36,815 bases of DNA from Blastocladiella britannica (taxonomy: Eukaryota > Blastocladiomycota > Blastocladiomycetes > Blastocladiales > Blastocladiaceae), in NCBI GenBank assembly GCA_025349905.2, contig MU624611.1, forward strand, positions 4,492-41,306. The letters are read 5' to 3'. Both the position numbers and the translations under genes were made by a program. Under the pieces are notes generated by a model. It did no database searches. It saw nothing but the letters and a program-made list of their open reading frames with translations, and was not told the DNA's origin. Position 1 is the first letter of the stretch. Every line of letters starts with the position of its first letter. Positions 9,936 through 19,695 of the stretch are shown here, in pieces.

Positions 9936-12358
9936 ATGACCAATGAAACAATCCTCATCTCGGCCGCCCAGCCAGCCCGCGACTTGGCCACCGAACGCGC
10001 CCAGGCGTCGTTCCCAATCGAGACCATGCGCAACTACTTGATTGGCGGCGCCGACCAAGCCGCGCTGAAAGACACCGCGTACAATCTGATTTCGCGGGAC
10101 CCGATCCTGTCGTACGGGTCCGTGGGGCACCCGTTTGACATGACGCGCCCGCAGCTGCGCGAAAAGACCATGGCGCAGATCCGGCGTTCCGTGGAAGTGC
10201 GTCGCGGTCTGTTCCGGTCCGACTTGGCCGATGACCCGACCCGTGACGTTCGCGACCGCGATCTCGAGCGTCACTTTATGGTGGCCATGTGCGAGCTGTC
10301 GGAATCGTTCTCGATGCGGCTTTTCGTCTCGGACGCTCTGTTTGCACGGTCGTTCCGCATGTTTGGGACTCCGGAGCAGGCGGCGCGGTGGGTGCCGATG
10401 GTCCGGCGGTGGGAGGTGGTTGGGTGCTTTGGTTTGTTTTTTTTATGCCATTTCCCATTTGAGTGAGTGGATCCAAGAGTGTAACTGACAGCGTAATGTG
10501 GAAAAGGAATGACCGAGATCGGCCACTCGAGCAACCTCCGCGGCATCTCTACCACCGCCACCTACGACCACAAGGCGCAGGAGTTTATCATCAACACCCC
10601 GGACATTATGGGCACCAAGTTCTGGATCGGGGCCGTGGGCGAGACGGCGACTCATGCGTCGGTTCTTTGGTACCTCATTTTATATTTGCACTTTTAACAC
10701 AGGGGAGAAGGGCTGATCACACCAAAAACATATATAGCCGACTGGTGGTCGGGGATCAAGACTGCGGTCTCCACTGGTTCCTGGTGCAGCTGCGCGATAC
10801 CAAGACTGGCCGCATCATGCCGGGCGTTGCCCTGGGCGATATTGGTGCCAAGGGTACTTTCACCTTTTGTTTATTGCATTACATATTTTGACGTGAGATC
10901 TCATATACAACCCTTAAAAAAAACAGCTGGCCGCAACGGACTTGACAATGGTTGGATGCAGTTTACGCACGTCCGGTACGTTTCCTCATATGCCCTCCCA
11001 CGGCAAGTGCAAAGAAAAACTCAAAAAAAATTATGTACAGCACCCCACGCGGCAACATGTACGCCCGCTGGGCCCGTGTGACCGCCGAAGGCCGGTTCGA
11101 GTCCGGTCTGGCCGCCAACGACCCGGCGCGCTCGCAAGTCTCCGACGCGGCCGCCGCGTCCTTGTCGTACGCGGGTTTGATCCCCGAACGCCTTGAAATC
11201 ACCCGCGGCGTGCCCATGGCCGTCAACCAAGCGCTGACCATTGCGATCCGGTACGCTGCCCTCCGCCGCCAGGGCCCGACGGGCAACCCGCCGATCCTCG
11301 ACTACGCGACGCAGCAGGCGGCACTCTTGCCCCCGCTGGCGCTCATGCACGCGGTGATGGCGGCCGACGCCGGCGTGTGGGCGCGGTGGGGTAAAATGGA
11401 GGGCAATCCGGCCGCGCTCGTGAAGGGTTTGGCGGATATGCACGCGCTCAGCTCCGGGATCAAGTCCATGGTCACCTGGCGCGGAAGCGACGCGCTGGAA
11501 ATGGTGCGCCGGGCCATGGGCGGGCACGCTTTCTCGCGGTACAATGCGATTGCCGACGCGCAGGCCGATTTCGGGGTCATGACCACCGGCGGCGGTGATA
11601 ACTACGTACTTGTCCAGCAGACCACGCGGTACTTGTTGTCGGAGACGGCGCGCGCGGCCAAGAACTTGGGCAGTGGGAAGGCCAGTGGCCCCGCCGACCC
11701 GGAGGCATCGACGTACTACTTGTCAAACCTGGCCGACCATGTCGGTGCCGAATCGCTGCCGGCCATTAGCAACTGGTCGGACTTGGGCGCCATGCACGCG
11801 CACCTGGTGCGGCTGACAATCATCAAGCTGACGCGGCTGGGCACCGCGCTACGTAAAGCTGGGAAGAAGGGCGGCGCCGCCGCATGGAACGCGCACCTGC
11901 GCGACGTCTCGGACCTGGCAGTCCTGCACACGCACCTGTTCCTGATGCGTGCCATGCGCCGCCGCGTCGGCGACCTGCCGTCCGGTCCCAACGACGGGCC
12001 CGTGGCCCCCGCCGAACTGCGTGGGGCTCTCCTGGACCTGGCCGCCCTGTATTTCACCGACACGCTGGACCGGCACGCGCGAGACCTGATGGCCGAGTGC
12101 GGGTGGTCGGGCGACCAGGCGCGTGCGCTGCAGCAGGCGGTGGCCGATCACTCGGCGAAAGTGCGGGTCAACGCGGTCGCGCTCGTCGACGCGTTCGGGT
12201 ACCCGGACTTTATTCTCAAGAGCCCGCTGGCCCGCGCCGACGGGTCCGGGTACGAGGCGTACCTCAACACCATCAAGGCGGCCGAGGGCGGGTGGGGCGG
12301 CGTGCCCGAGTACCACGGCCGCGAGATTGCGCCGTTGACCGGCCAGGCCAAGCTGTGA
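9936..12358 (+). CDS. ACOX1: Peroxisomal acyl-CoA oxidase
   Basis: Five exons: 9936-10431, 10507-10669, 10738-10853, 10927-10975 and 11041-12358 (introns 75, 68, 73 and 65 nt). The 713-residue product has the normal length for the family. The enzyme oxidises acyl-CoA to trans-2-enoyl-CoA with FAD and passes electrons to oxygen, the first step of peroxisomal beta-oxidation. Family landmarks are [36 protein letters not shown] across intron 1, the GDIGAK block and NGLDNGWMQFTHVR across intron 3, and GGHAFSRYN. The C-terminus is AKL, a type 1 peroxisomal targeting signal. Oddity: near residue 459 the sequence reads TGGGDN where the family has aromatic-Glu-Gly-Asp/Glu-Asn, so the catalytic Glu appears to be Gly. 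The product may be an altered or inactive paralogue. Exon joins were fixed by frame and family sequence. Confidence 0.9.
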
Positions 12359-12483
12359 GTAATTCCTTTCTTTTTTCCATTGTTGCGCTCGTACCTTTCC
12401 TCCTTGAGCGCGTTGAATTTCATTTGATACTTTTTCCTTTTGCGTCGAGTCATTCCATTTTCCGCTTTGCCATTTAAGAAAAA

Positions 12484-13039
12484 ATGCCCGCGACACCCAA
12501 GACCCGCACCCACAGCAAGCCCGCGAGCAACGACACCGTGTCTGCCCCTGTCATCCCAGCCAATAATGATACCGATAACCGCGAATACCCGATCACCGCC
12601 GCCGACCGCGCAACCGCCGTCCAGGCCAACGGCCGGCCCGTGACGGCATTCCAGTTCCGGGTCTACGATGCGATACTGTGCATTCCCCAAGGTACTTTCT
12701 TTTATGCCCGGCCACCCTAATGATGGAATGAATGACTCAAATGGGAACAAAAAAGGCCACGTCACCACGTACGGCGAGCTCGCCAAGCACTTGAGCTCGT
12801 CGCCGCGCGCAGTGGGCCAAGCACTGCGCGTAAACCCGTACGCTCCGGGCGTTCCCTGTCATCGCGTGGTGGCCACGGGAGGGAAACTGGGCGGGTTCTT
12901 TGGCCACAGCAAGCCGGGGGTTGTGCTGGGCCGAAAAGTGCAGCTGCTCAAGGACGAGGGGATCGAAGACGTTGCGGTGGTTCAGGCATGGTCGGCGTGG
13001 CCGACGGCGGCAGCGAGCATCGAAATTGAAAATGAATGA
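12484..13039 (+). CDS. MGMT: Methylated-DNA--protein-cysteine methyltransferase
   Basis: Two exons, 12484-12691 and 12756-13039. The 64-nt intron begins GTACTTTC and ends AAAAAAG, phase 1. The product is 163 residues. It repairs O6-alkylguanine by moving the alkyl group to its own cysteine in a suicide reaction. The C-terminal domain is complete: IPQGHVTTYGELA across the splice, the helix-turn-helix with the Arg finger (RAVGQALR), and the active-site PCHRV with Cys at about residue 104. Because this Cys is present it is not an alkyltransferase-like (ATL) protein. The first 45 residues are a polar tail with no clear N-domain, so the protein is shorter than vertebrate MGMT. It converges on the next gene with only 12 nt between stop codons. 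Confidence 0.92.
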
Positions 13040-13050
13040 ATGGAGATTTC

Positions 13051-13056
13051 TTTATT
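13051..13056 (-). terminator. AATAAA poly(A) signal overlapping the stop codon
   Basis: On the minus strand AATAAA overlaps the TAA stop (13054-13052) of the W-repeat gene. If it is used, cleavage would fall just beyond it, inside the end of the oppositely transcribed MGMT coding region. Confidence 0.4.
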
Positions 13057-14911
13057 TCTGGTGGCAGTAGCTGTGGTACTCGGACACCCCGGACTGGTAC
13101 GCGTCGAGCCCGGCTGCCAGCTGCGGTGCTTGTTGAAGCTTGGCCATGAATGAACAGCACCGTTGCTGGAGCCGATCAGGTAACGGATCCTGTACCTTGA
13201 GCCCGTACGAGCGGTGCAAGACAATCAAGAGGTCGGCCGCGCGCTCGGCGTTCGCCGCAGACACGGCCTTCAGTTCCTGGTAGCTCACGACTTCCAGTCG
13301 GCCATGTTGCGTCGTGCCTAGTATCCTCGTCCAGAACTGGAAAGCAGAAACATGAACGTGCGCGACGGCAGCACCAAGACACGGCCCCAGAACCCTGTCC
13401 GTAATCCACGACGCGTGGTCGCCGGTGCTGCCAATGTGTCGGTACCACCATTCGAGCATCAGGGTGTCGTTGGCCTTGGTCAGAGCAAGTAGGGAGGCCG
13501 CGGTCAATGCAAACGCGCCATTATTGGTGTTGGAGGCAGCACACCATGCGCGCCACCACTCGAGCGCGACCACCTGTTTATTGAGAGCGGCCTGGTCGAA
13601 CGCCCGGCCCGAGAAGGTGAAGGGGAGCTCCTCGCGCATGGCCCAGAACCAGGCCAACACCGAAATATGGCCCGCACCCGACGCCAGGGTGAGCGCGGCT
13701 TTGTCATAAACAAACTGGTTGTCGCTGCCCAGCAGTTTCTCCCACCATGCGTCAAGCACGTCGGTCCGTCCGTGTACACAGGCGGCCTGAACGATCCACT
13801 GGACGGGAATTTTCGGCAGCTGCGCTTGGGTCCACCACCACTCAAGCGTGCGCATGTCCTGCGCGGCACCGGCAAGCACGATCGGCTGTAGCACCGTCAG
13901 CGAGTGCACTATGGCTAGCAAGTTCCGAGCGCACGCCCACTGAAAGACGGGGAACTGTGACCGACACCACACGGCTTCAATGCTCGGGAGGTCCAAGAAC
14001 CGGTCCGAATTGGCCAGGGCAATGTTCTGGTGCGAGTGGAGCCAAAACCACTCGAGAACATCAAGGGACCCGGACCGGCAGGCGGTAGCGAGCACCTTTT
14101 GCAGCGGGAACTGCCGGATCTTGAACTCGGGTAAGCGGTCGTGCCACCAGGCCAGCAGATCGACGCGATTATGGGTGGCAATGGGCGCCAGACATTTGCG
14201 CATTTCCTCCATGTAGTCGTACTCGTTGGAGTCAATGTGGCAACGCTCCTCCATCCACTCACGGGCGTGCATCTGGAACGCCATGGACGCGGCGTGCATG
14301 GCGGACCGGGTGTTGGCAAGCGTCCACCTTTCAGGCAACTTGGCGTACCACCACTGCAAGATCGCCAGCTGCCCGGCACTCGCGGCGGCGACCAGAACAT
14401 CAGAGTATTGACTTGGCGCCATCAGTAGCCCGGGGTGCTTGTTCCAAAGCCAGTCAAGCACTGCAATACCAGAGGCACGGACAGGAACAAGGGCAACCAG
14501 TTCCGGCAGATAAATGCCCTTTTCGGGCGCACTGTATTCCCAGAGCCATTCCAGAGCGCCCAAGTCGCCGTACTCGGCCGCGGCGCCAAACGCGATCTGT
14601 CCAGCCCAAAATAACGAATGATTCGTAAAAGGCAGGAGCTCCGCGAGCTCATGGACATTCCCGCCGCGCACACATGCGCCAATAATGCTCTCAAAGTTCT
14701 TGTGAATGTCGAAGCGCGGGCAGCTCGACGTCCGCAGCACGTGGGGTGGAGCGGCCAATACCAATTCGGCGGTGCGGACTGCCATTACGACGCGCAAAAC
14801 ATCTGGCACTTGATCGTGCGGCAGGACGAGTAGAATGTGCACCGACTCGTCTACCGTCGACGCGGCGTGCGCTGCCATCGATAGGACCACGTGGGCAACG
14901 TCAGTAATCAT
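13052..14911 (-). CDS. W-motif ankyrin-like repeat protein (copy 2)
   Basis: Single exon, 619 residues from the ATG at 14911. An in-frame ATG at 15013 would add 34 residues. I prefer 14911 because MITDVAHVVLSMAAHA aligns with the N-terminus of the paralogue at 16224 (MIDHITYLILECAAGA). The upstream stretch also contains GTGAGT and a later CAG, and may be a spliced 5' leader. At least ten repeats carry the signature: ALEWLWEYS, VLDWLWNKH, ILQWWYAKLP, LLAWWHDRLP, VLEWFWLHS, TLEWWWTQAQLP, VLAWFWAMREELP, ALEWWRAW and MLEWWYRH. Each has a short loop ending in Leu-Pro and a following Ala-rich helix. There is no signal peptide or membrane segment. A helical interaction scaffold is likely; its function is not known to me. 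Confidence 0.83.
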   Translation of the reverse strand: MITDVAHVVLSMAAHAASTVDESVHILLVLPHDQVPDVLRVVMAVRTAELVLAAPPHVLRTSSCPRFDIHKNFESIIGACVRGGNVHELAELLPFTNHSLFWAGQIAFGAAAEYGDLGALEWLWEYSAPEKGIYLPELVALVPVRASGIAVLDWLWNKHPGLLMAPSQYSDVLVAAASAGQLAILQWWYAKLPERWTLANTRSAMHAASMAFQMHAREWMEERCHIDSNEYDYMEEMRKCLAPIATHNRVDLLAWWHDRLPEFKIRQFPLQKVLATACRSGSLDVLEWFWLHSHQNIALANSDRFLDLPSIEAVWCRSQFPVFQWACARNLLAIVHSLTVLQPIVLAGAAQDMRTLEWWWTQAQLPKIPVQWIVQAACVHGRTDVLDAWWEKLLGSDNQFVYDKAALTLASGAGHISVLAWFWAMREELPFTFSGRAFDQAALNKQVVALEWWRAWCAASNTNNGAFALTAASLLALTKANDTLMLEWWYRHIGSTGDHASWITDRVLGPCLGAAVAHVHVSAFQFWTRILGTTQHGRLEVVSYQELKAVSAANAERAADLLIVLHRSYGLKVQDPLPDRLQQRCCSFMAKLQQAPQLAAGLDAYQSGVSEYHSYCHQK

Positions 14912-15129
14912 ATTTTGAGGGTTGCTGACTGAGTTGAAGTATGACAAAGACGACCAGCGTAGTGCACACTCACCAAGTCCCGCCGGATCATCGTACTGGC
15001 GTGAATGGATCATGGCGACTGTAACCCTCGGTATATTTCGCGAGGATACAAAAGGGGCGGCGAGGATCCGTGCATAGTCCTCCCCATTGCATTACAGATC
15101 ACCAAAAAACCCAATCAAGTTACAAAAAA

Positions 15130-16170
15130 ATGACTATCCCTATCATTGCTGTCATCGGTGCTACTGGAGTACGCTCATGCACGGATCGTGGCCACGATCC
15201 ATACTAAAGAATGTAATCAACAGAACCAAGGCGGATCTGTTGTTGACACCCTCCTGGCCGAGGGCAAGTGGGCCGTGCGCGCTCTCACCCGCAACCCTGA
15301 CAGTGCCGCGGCCAAGGCGCTGATCGCGCGTGGAGCGACCGTTGCCAAGGTCGATCTCGACGATCCCACCACGCTCGCATCTGCTTTTGCTGGCGCGACG
15401 GCCGTCTTTGCCGTGACCAATGTCCGTGCATTTATTTTCCGATCAAGATCACGGAACAAAAAATACTGAATAATCGTAATAAATAATAGGGCAGCGACGC
15501 AGCGGGTATGGCCAAGGGCGGACCGTACTTTGAAGAAGCCCAGGGCAAGGCCATTGCCGATGCCGCCAAGGCCGCGGGCGTCAAGCACTTTATCTGGAGC
15601 ACGCTGGCCAACGTCGAAAAACTGTCGGGCGGGAAACTGGTGGTCCCGTTCTTTACCGCCAAGGCCCGCGTCGAGGACTATGCGCGTTCGATCGGGCTGC
15701 CGTCCACGTTCGTGTACGTCGGGTTCTACATGTCCAACCTCTACGGCCCGTTCGCGCCCAAGATCGACGCGACCACGGGCGAGGCGGTGTTTTCGGCCGG
15801 GTTCCAGCCCACCTCGATCGCGGATCTCGCCGATACTACCCGCGACACGGGCCGCGTGGTGGCCGCGGCGCTGGCCAAGTGGGGAACCTCACCCGTGGGA
15901 GCACGCGTGCCCGTCGAGTCCGAGCATTTGACGTGGACGCAACTGGTCGACACGTACGCGCAGGTGACGGGCAAGCCCGCCAAGTACGTGTACAGGCCCA
16001 TCACTGACGAGGCGGTGGCGGCCACGCCCGACGCGTTCAAGCCGTACCTGGACCTGGTGCGGTTCGTGGACCAGTACGGCACCAACGGCGGCGCCAGCAA
16101 GACCGCCGAGTATGTGGATCTCGGCGTCAAGGGCGGATCGTGGGCCGACTATGTCAAGTCCCAGATGTGA
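15130..16170 (+). CDS. NmrA-like NAD(P)-binding protein
   Basis: Three exons: 15130-15168, 15224-15421 and 15490-16170 (introns 55 and 68 nt). The product is 305 residues. The 39-nt first exon encodes MTIPIIAVIGATG, and the splice completes the Rossmann motif GATGNQGG. Intron 1 carries a TACTAAA-type branch site. The second intron uses the unusual donor GTCCGT, which also occurs in the adenylate kinase gene. The rest matches the atypical short-chain dehydrogenase (NmrA/HSCARG) fold: WAVRALTRNP, GATVAKVDLDD, AVFAVTN, VKHFIWSTLANV and STFVYVGFYMSNLYG. Members bind NAD(P) and often act as redox sensors or transcription co-regulators, or as isoflavone-reductase-like enzymes. Which applies here cannot be decided. 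The stop lies 53 nt before the next start codon on the same strand. Confidence 0.87.
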
Positions 16171-16223
16171 GTTGAATGCAAAAATCATCGTACTTCTTAC
16201 TCTCTTTGGATACGTCGAAAAAA

Positions 16224-18077
16224 ATGATAGACCACATCACGTACCTGATTCTCGAATGCGCTGCTGGCGCTGCGCTCTCGCCGACGAACGCACTGGCAGT
16301 GCTCAATGTGCTCCCGAAAGACAGATCCCCGTTGGCCCTCACTGCAGTCCTCTCGCGCGGCTTCAAAGAATTCAGCCCATCACTCGCCGTCAAGTACGGC
16401 CATGGACTCGCTTTGCTGCCGCAATATCCGACCTATATTCTCTTTGACGACCTTTCCCGCGTTCTTGAAGCAGCTGGCACCCTCGGCCACTTGCCCACCG
16501 TCGAGCTCCTGTGGCGATTGGCTGGCCCGGCTACTCCAGGAAGTATGGTCTGGTTCAACAGTGAAGGTTTCATCGAAGCGGTAATCAATAACGGCCATAC
16601 CCGAGTCCTCGCGTGGCTGTATGCTCGCACCCCAGATATCGCCGTGGATTGGCGATCGCAAAACTGGGACCATGCAGCTGGCGCGGGTCACACTACAGCG
16701 ATCCACTGGGCAATCGACCATGGCTACGTCACCGAACAGAGCAGCACAAGCGCACTGCGTTCGATTCGGAGCGACGATATGTCCGTGGTAAACTGGTGGA
16801 TCGCACGGCAGCCGAGCCGAGAAGCGGCCGTCAGGGCACTGAACGACACTGACGCACTCGTCGGGGTCACGACCGAGGGCTTGATAAATGTGTTAGACTG
16901 GTGGTGGACTTATACTGGCTCAAAGTTGCCTGAGCCCAAGTCGTTTACAAAAATCGTTGATGCTGCCCTCACTGGCCATAGTCTGGTGGTGATTGAATGG
17001 TGGTGGGCGCATTTCCTGGAGCACCGCACGCCCGAGCACACTTGCTTGCCGGCACGTGAAATCAATTCGTTCGAAAGCGTCGTTATTTTAGACTGGTATT
17101 GGCAGCGCCTCCAGGAAACACCTGAGCTTTTTGCACCCATTGATGACAAAATCTCGCTGGGTTTGATCTTTACAATTAAAACTCGGACGACGCTCGACAT
17201 CTTGCAGTGGGCAGTAACGAAGTGCGCCGCGTTGGATGACCAGAGACTCGTTTTGATGGACGGATTTGTTGAAGCGTGCATTGTTGGTGGTCAACCTGAA
17301 TTGCTCGATCTCGCTTTGCGCTCAATGGATACGCTGCGTATACACTGGACGCGTGAAATAGTGTCACGGGCAGTCCAGCACGCTCAAATCAATGTACTGG
17401 AGTGGTGGGATCGCAACCGGGACCAGTTGCCGTTGCAGAATCTGAATTGCAGTCATCTACTTTCGGAAGCGGTCCAATTTGACGCCGCCGTGGACGTGCT
17501 TGCGTGGTGGTATGCGCGCGGGTTTCCGGTCACCAAAGCTCATTGGATCATGGTGTGCACAGAATCGATCAACCACAATTCTTACCGAGTGCAGTCGCGG
17601 CTGCGTGACCATCTGAACTTGGTTGCTCCTGAATCGGATCGGAAACGATGGCAACTTTTGGACGAGTGCCTCAGTGCCCTGGAAGAGCCAGCACCGTTCA
17701 CTTTCGATTTTCTTGATTCAATCTTTCCCGATATGGGCCCGTCCACCTGGTCTCCACTGCCGGAGCAGGCATACTCGAGCCTGTCGGCACTGTTTTGGTT
17801 TTGCTGCCGAGCCAACGTCACCGTCGCCTCCCTGTTGCCAGTGGAACCATATATTTTCTCCGAGCTGCTCAAAGCAAGCAAGCTGGGCTTATTGGAGTGG
17901 TGGCTGCAGACGCATTTAGCCGCTGATCATCCAATGGTGCTTCCAGATGAGCTGGATGATATTTTGGACAACAACGACGACGCGCGTCGGTGGGTGCGCG
18001 ATGTGGTGGTGACGCGCATGATCCCAATTTACGTCGAGTCCGAGGAGGGGAATGAGCTATACCAGTTTTCAGATTGA
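16224..18077 (+). CDS. W-motif ankyrin-like repeat protein (copy 3)
   Basis: Single exon, 617 residues from the ATG at 16224, which follows seven As. The frame remains open back to 16176, just after the stop of the upstream gene. Repeats with the Trp signature run through the protein: VLAWLYARTP, VVNWWIARQP, VLDWWWTYTGSKLP, VIEWWWAHFLEHRTP, ILDWYWQRL, VLEWWDRNRDQLP, VLAWWYARGFP and LLEWWLQTHL. Its length and N-terminus match copy 2 closely, so the two are probably a local duplication now in opposite orientation, separated by the NmrA-like gene. It has no signal peptide or membrane helix. Codon third positions are less GC-rich than in the neighbouring metabolic genes. The likely role is a protein-binding scaffold of unknown pathway. 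Confidence 0.85.
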   Translation: MIDHITYLILECAAGAALSPTNALAVLNVLPKDRSPLALTAVLSRGFKEFSPSLAVKYGHGLALLPQYPTYILFDDLSRVLEAAGTLGHLPTVELLWRLAGPATPGSMVWFNSEGFIEAVINNGHTRVLAWLYARTPDIAVDWRSQNWDHAAGAGHTTAIHWAIDHGYVTEQSSTSALRSIRSDDMSVVNWWIARQPSREAAVRALNDTDALVGVTTEGLINVLDWWWTYTGSKLPEPKSFTKIVDAALTGHSLVVIEWWWAHFLEHRTPEHTCLPAREINSFESVVILDWYWQRLQETPELFAPIDDKISLGLIFTIKTRTTLDILQWAVTKCAALDDQRLVLMDGFVEACIVGGQPELLDLALRSMDTLRIHWTREIVSRAVQHAQINVLEWWDRNRDQLPLQNLNCSHLLSEAVQFDAAVDVLAWWYARGFPVTKAHWIMVCTESINHNSYRVQSRLRDHLNLVAPESDRKRWQLLDECLSALEEPAPFTFDFLDSIFPDMGPSTWSPLPEQAYSSLSALFWFCCRANVTVASLLPVEPYIFSELLKASKLGLLEWWLQTHLAADHPMVLPDELDDILDNNDDARRWVRDVVVTRMIPIYVESEEGNELYQFSD

Positions 18078-18426
18078 TTAAAATGCAATTCGTATCTACA
18101 CCAATACAACAACTCTGTCGCGACGTGCCTGGCGGTTGACAATTTATGTGGAGCAACACTTTGACTTTTACAGAGAGAGGGTGGTTTAACGATTGGATCC
18201 TGACGGAGGACGAAGACGAAGGAGGAGACTGAATTAATGAGCTTTAGGTAACCCCATTACGCGCCAAGTCCCGTCGGTGTCTGCTGCTGGCGGACAGAGG
18301 CGCCACTCAAAAAAAAAAGCCACTTTATTAAATAAAAACGCCAACAACCAACAGCCCTCAGTGCCATGGGAGAATACCATCACCTTGGATGTGCATGGTA
18401 GCCTGGGCGACAGAGGGCCATTCCAC
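18078..18426. other. Intergenic region
   Basis: This region lies between the end of W-repeat copy 3 and the end of a minus-strand hypothetical frame, so it holds two convergent 3' ends. It contains a purine-rich GA stretch (about 18206-18230), a run of As near 18309-18318, and TTTATT at 18324-18329. I see no RNA gene, repeat family or long reading frame with coding composition. Confidence 0.6.
18324..18329 (-). terminator. AATAAA poly(A) signal (candidate)
   Basis: AATAAA on the minus strand, 98 nt downstream of the stop codon of the hypothetical frame at 18427. It sits in an AT-rich island of otherwise GC-rich DNA. Confidence 0.4.
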
Positions 18427-18883
18427 TCAGGGGTTGAACGCTTGGTGCGGGAAGCTCATGAGCACCGGCTGGAAAAGGTGATCTTGGAACGCGGTCGCCA
18501 GGGACGGCCCAGAGCCGCCCAGGTCGGCAACCAGCGCCTCCGCATCTCCGAGGGCTTTCAGCCTAGCCATGATTTCATTCGAGGCCCCTTCCGCCCTCGC
18601 GCGGTAGAAGAGCGGGCCCAGGTCGCCAAAGAGTTCCCCGACAAGGACGCCAACCAGACGTCGGGCCGCTTCGAGGGCATCAAAGCGAGATATTTGGCGG
18701 CGGCGGCGAGCGGTGGCAACCACGTTAAGCACTCTGTTCGCCGCAGACTCGCGAATGGCGCGGCGCTGGCGCTTGATCGCACGACGGGCTTTGGTCGCGG
18801 AAGGGCCTCCGGGATGCACTTTCCAGTGCAGCGTGAGTTTCGTACTTGAGGTCGTCGGGTCTGCGAGTCAGGGTCACTGGCAT
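18427..18883 (-). pseudogene. Hypothetical small basic protein, apparently frameshifted
   Basis: An open frame of about 130 codons (18819-18427) has strong GC third positions. It encodes an Arg/Ala-rich protein (KARRAIKRQRRAIRESAANRV, then ISRFDALEAARRLVGVLVGEL, ending SFPHQAFNP). It has no ATG of its own. The nearest candidate start is the ATG at 18883 (MPVTLTRRPDDLKYE), which is in a different frame. The two frames would join if the run of three As (18838-18840 on the complement) were one base shorter. No intron fits between them. The gene is therefore either broken or carries an assembly error. I do not recognise a family. A similarly broken frame lies directly upstream. Confidence 0.5.
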
Positions 18884-18981
18884 AAAAATTGGGCAGTGTG
18901 GGTGGGCAGTCAAGCGATGTGCGGCGGTCAAGCGAAAGAGAGGAAATTCATTTGATTCAATTGGATCAATCAATCAACCAA

Positions 18982-19409
18982 TCAATCGTCGAACTCAAAC
19001 TCATCGTCGTCGTACGACGCGGCAGACTTGCAGATCTTGACAATGACCTTGCCGTGCTTGGGGTGGTTCATGATCTTGTGGCCCTTGGCGACCTTGGAGA
19101 TCATGATCCCCTTGGTCGGGTGGTGGATCTCGGTGTATCGTCAATCGACTTGCGGGCGGCCATTTGCATCTGGCTCAGAGTGAACTCGGCACTGGCGAGC
19201 TCGCCCTTTTCTCGCCGTAACTGCGAGCCGCATTTTGGCATTCGACCGCGGCCATGATCTTGGGGTCCCTTTGACGGGCCGCAAAGTCGTCGCGAAGCTT
19301 GTTCACATACGCTTCTTGCGCACTGATATCTCCTGCCGTGGTTTTTTTCGGCGCTGCCCTAGATGAGGGAAATCGTGAAGAGGGCGGCGAGGAGAGAGGT
19401 GGAGCGCAT
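18982..19409 (-). pseudogene. Hypothetical small protein in pieces, several frameshifts
   Basis: Four stretches of coding-like sequence follow each other in changing frames. First comes an ATG at 19409 with a signal-peptide-like start (MRSTSLLAALFTISLI, then TAG). Then come about 55 codons with GDISAQEAYVNKLRDDFAARQRDPKIMAAVE, then about 25 codons with ELASAEFTLSQMQMAARKSID. Last is a C-terminal piece, EIHHPTKGIMISKVAKGHKI, ending in an acidic tail (YDDDEFEFDD) at the stop 18984-18982. Third positions are mostly G or C in each piece, which argues that all were coding. I found no GT-AG introns that join them; single-base changes near 19365, 19210 and 19138 would. It is either a decayed gene or an error-prone assembly stretch. 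Family unknown. Confidence 0.45.
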
Positions 19410-19695
19410 TTGCACTTTGCTTTCACTTGATTCTTGACTTGAAGAAGAGGATTGACAAAAAGGACAATTGAGCTTGGTCGCAATGTGACGGGAGAGGAGA
19501 GTCGAGAGAAAAGAAAAAGAGGGCCGCACTATAGCCGTCAGTTGGAGGATGGTGTTTCCCATTTGGCATGCTTGAGTGTGGTGAGGACGACAAAGCGCTA
19601 AAGCTGATCAAGTGTTGTGGTCGGATTCGCTTGTCCACTTTGCGACACGACTGATTCACGGTATGAGAGACAGTAGTTGAAGGGAAATACAACGG

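Noticed and set aside
14912..15013. N-terminal extension of W-repeat copy 2 from the ATG at 15013
   Set aside because: The extra 34 residues have no counterpart in the paralogue, and the stretch contains splice-like signals. I kept the ATG at 14911 but cannot exclude the longer form.
18277..18849. A 190-codon plus-strand frame
   Set aside because: It is antisense to minus-strand sequence with better third-position bias, and it begins in A-rich noncoding DNA.
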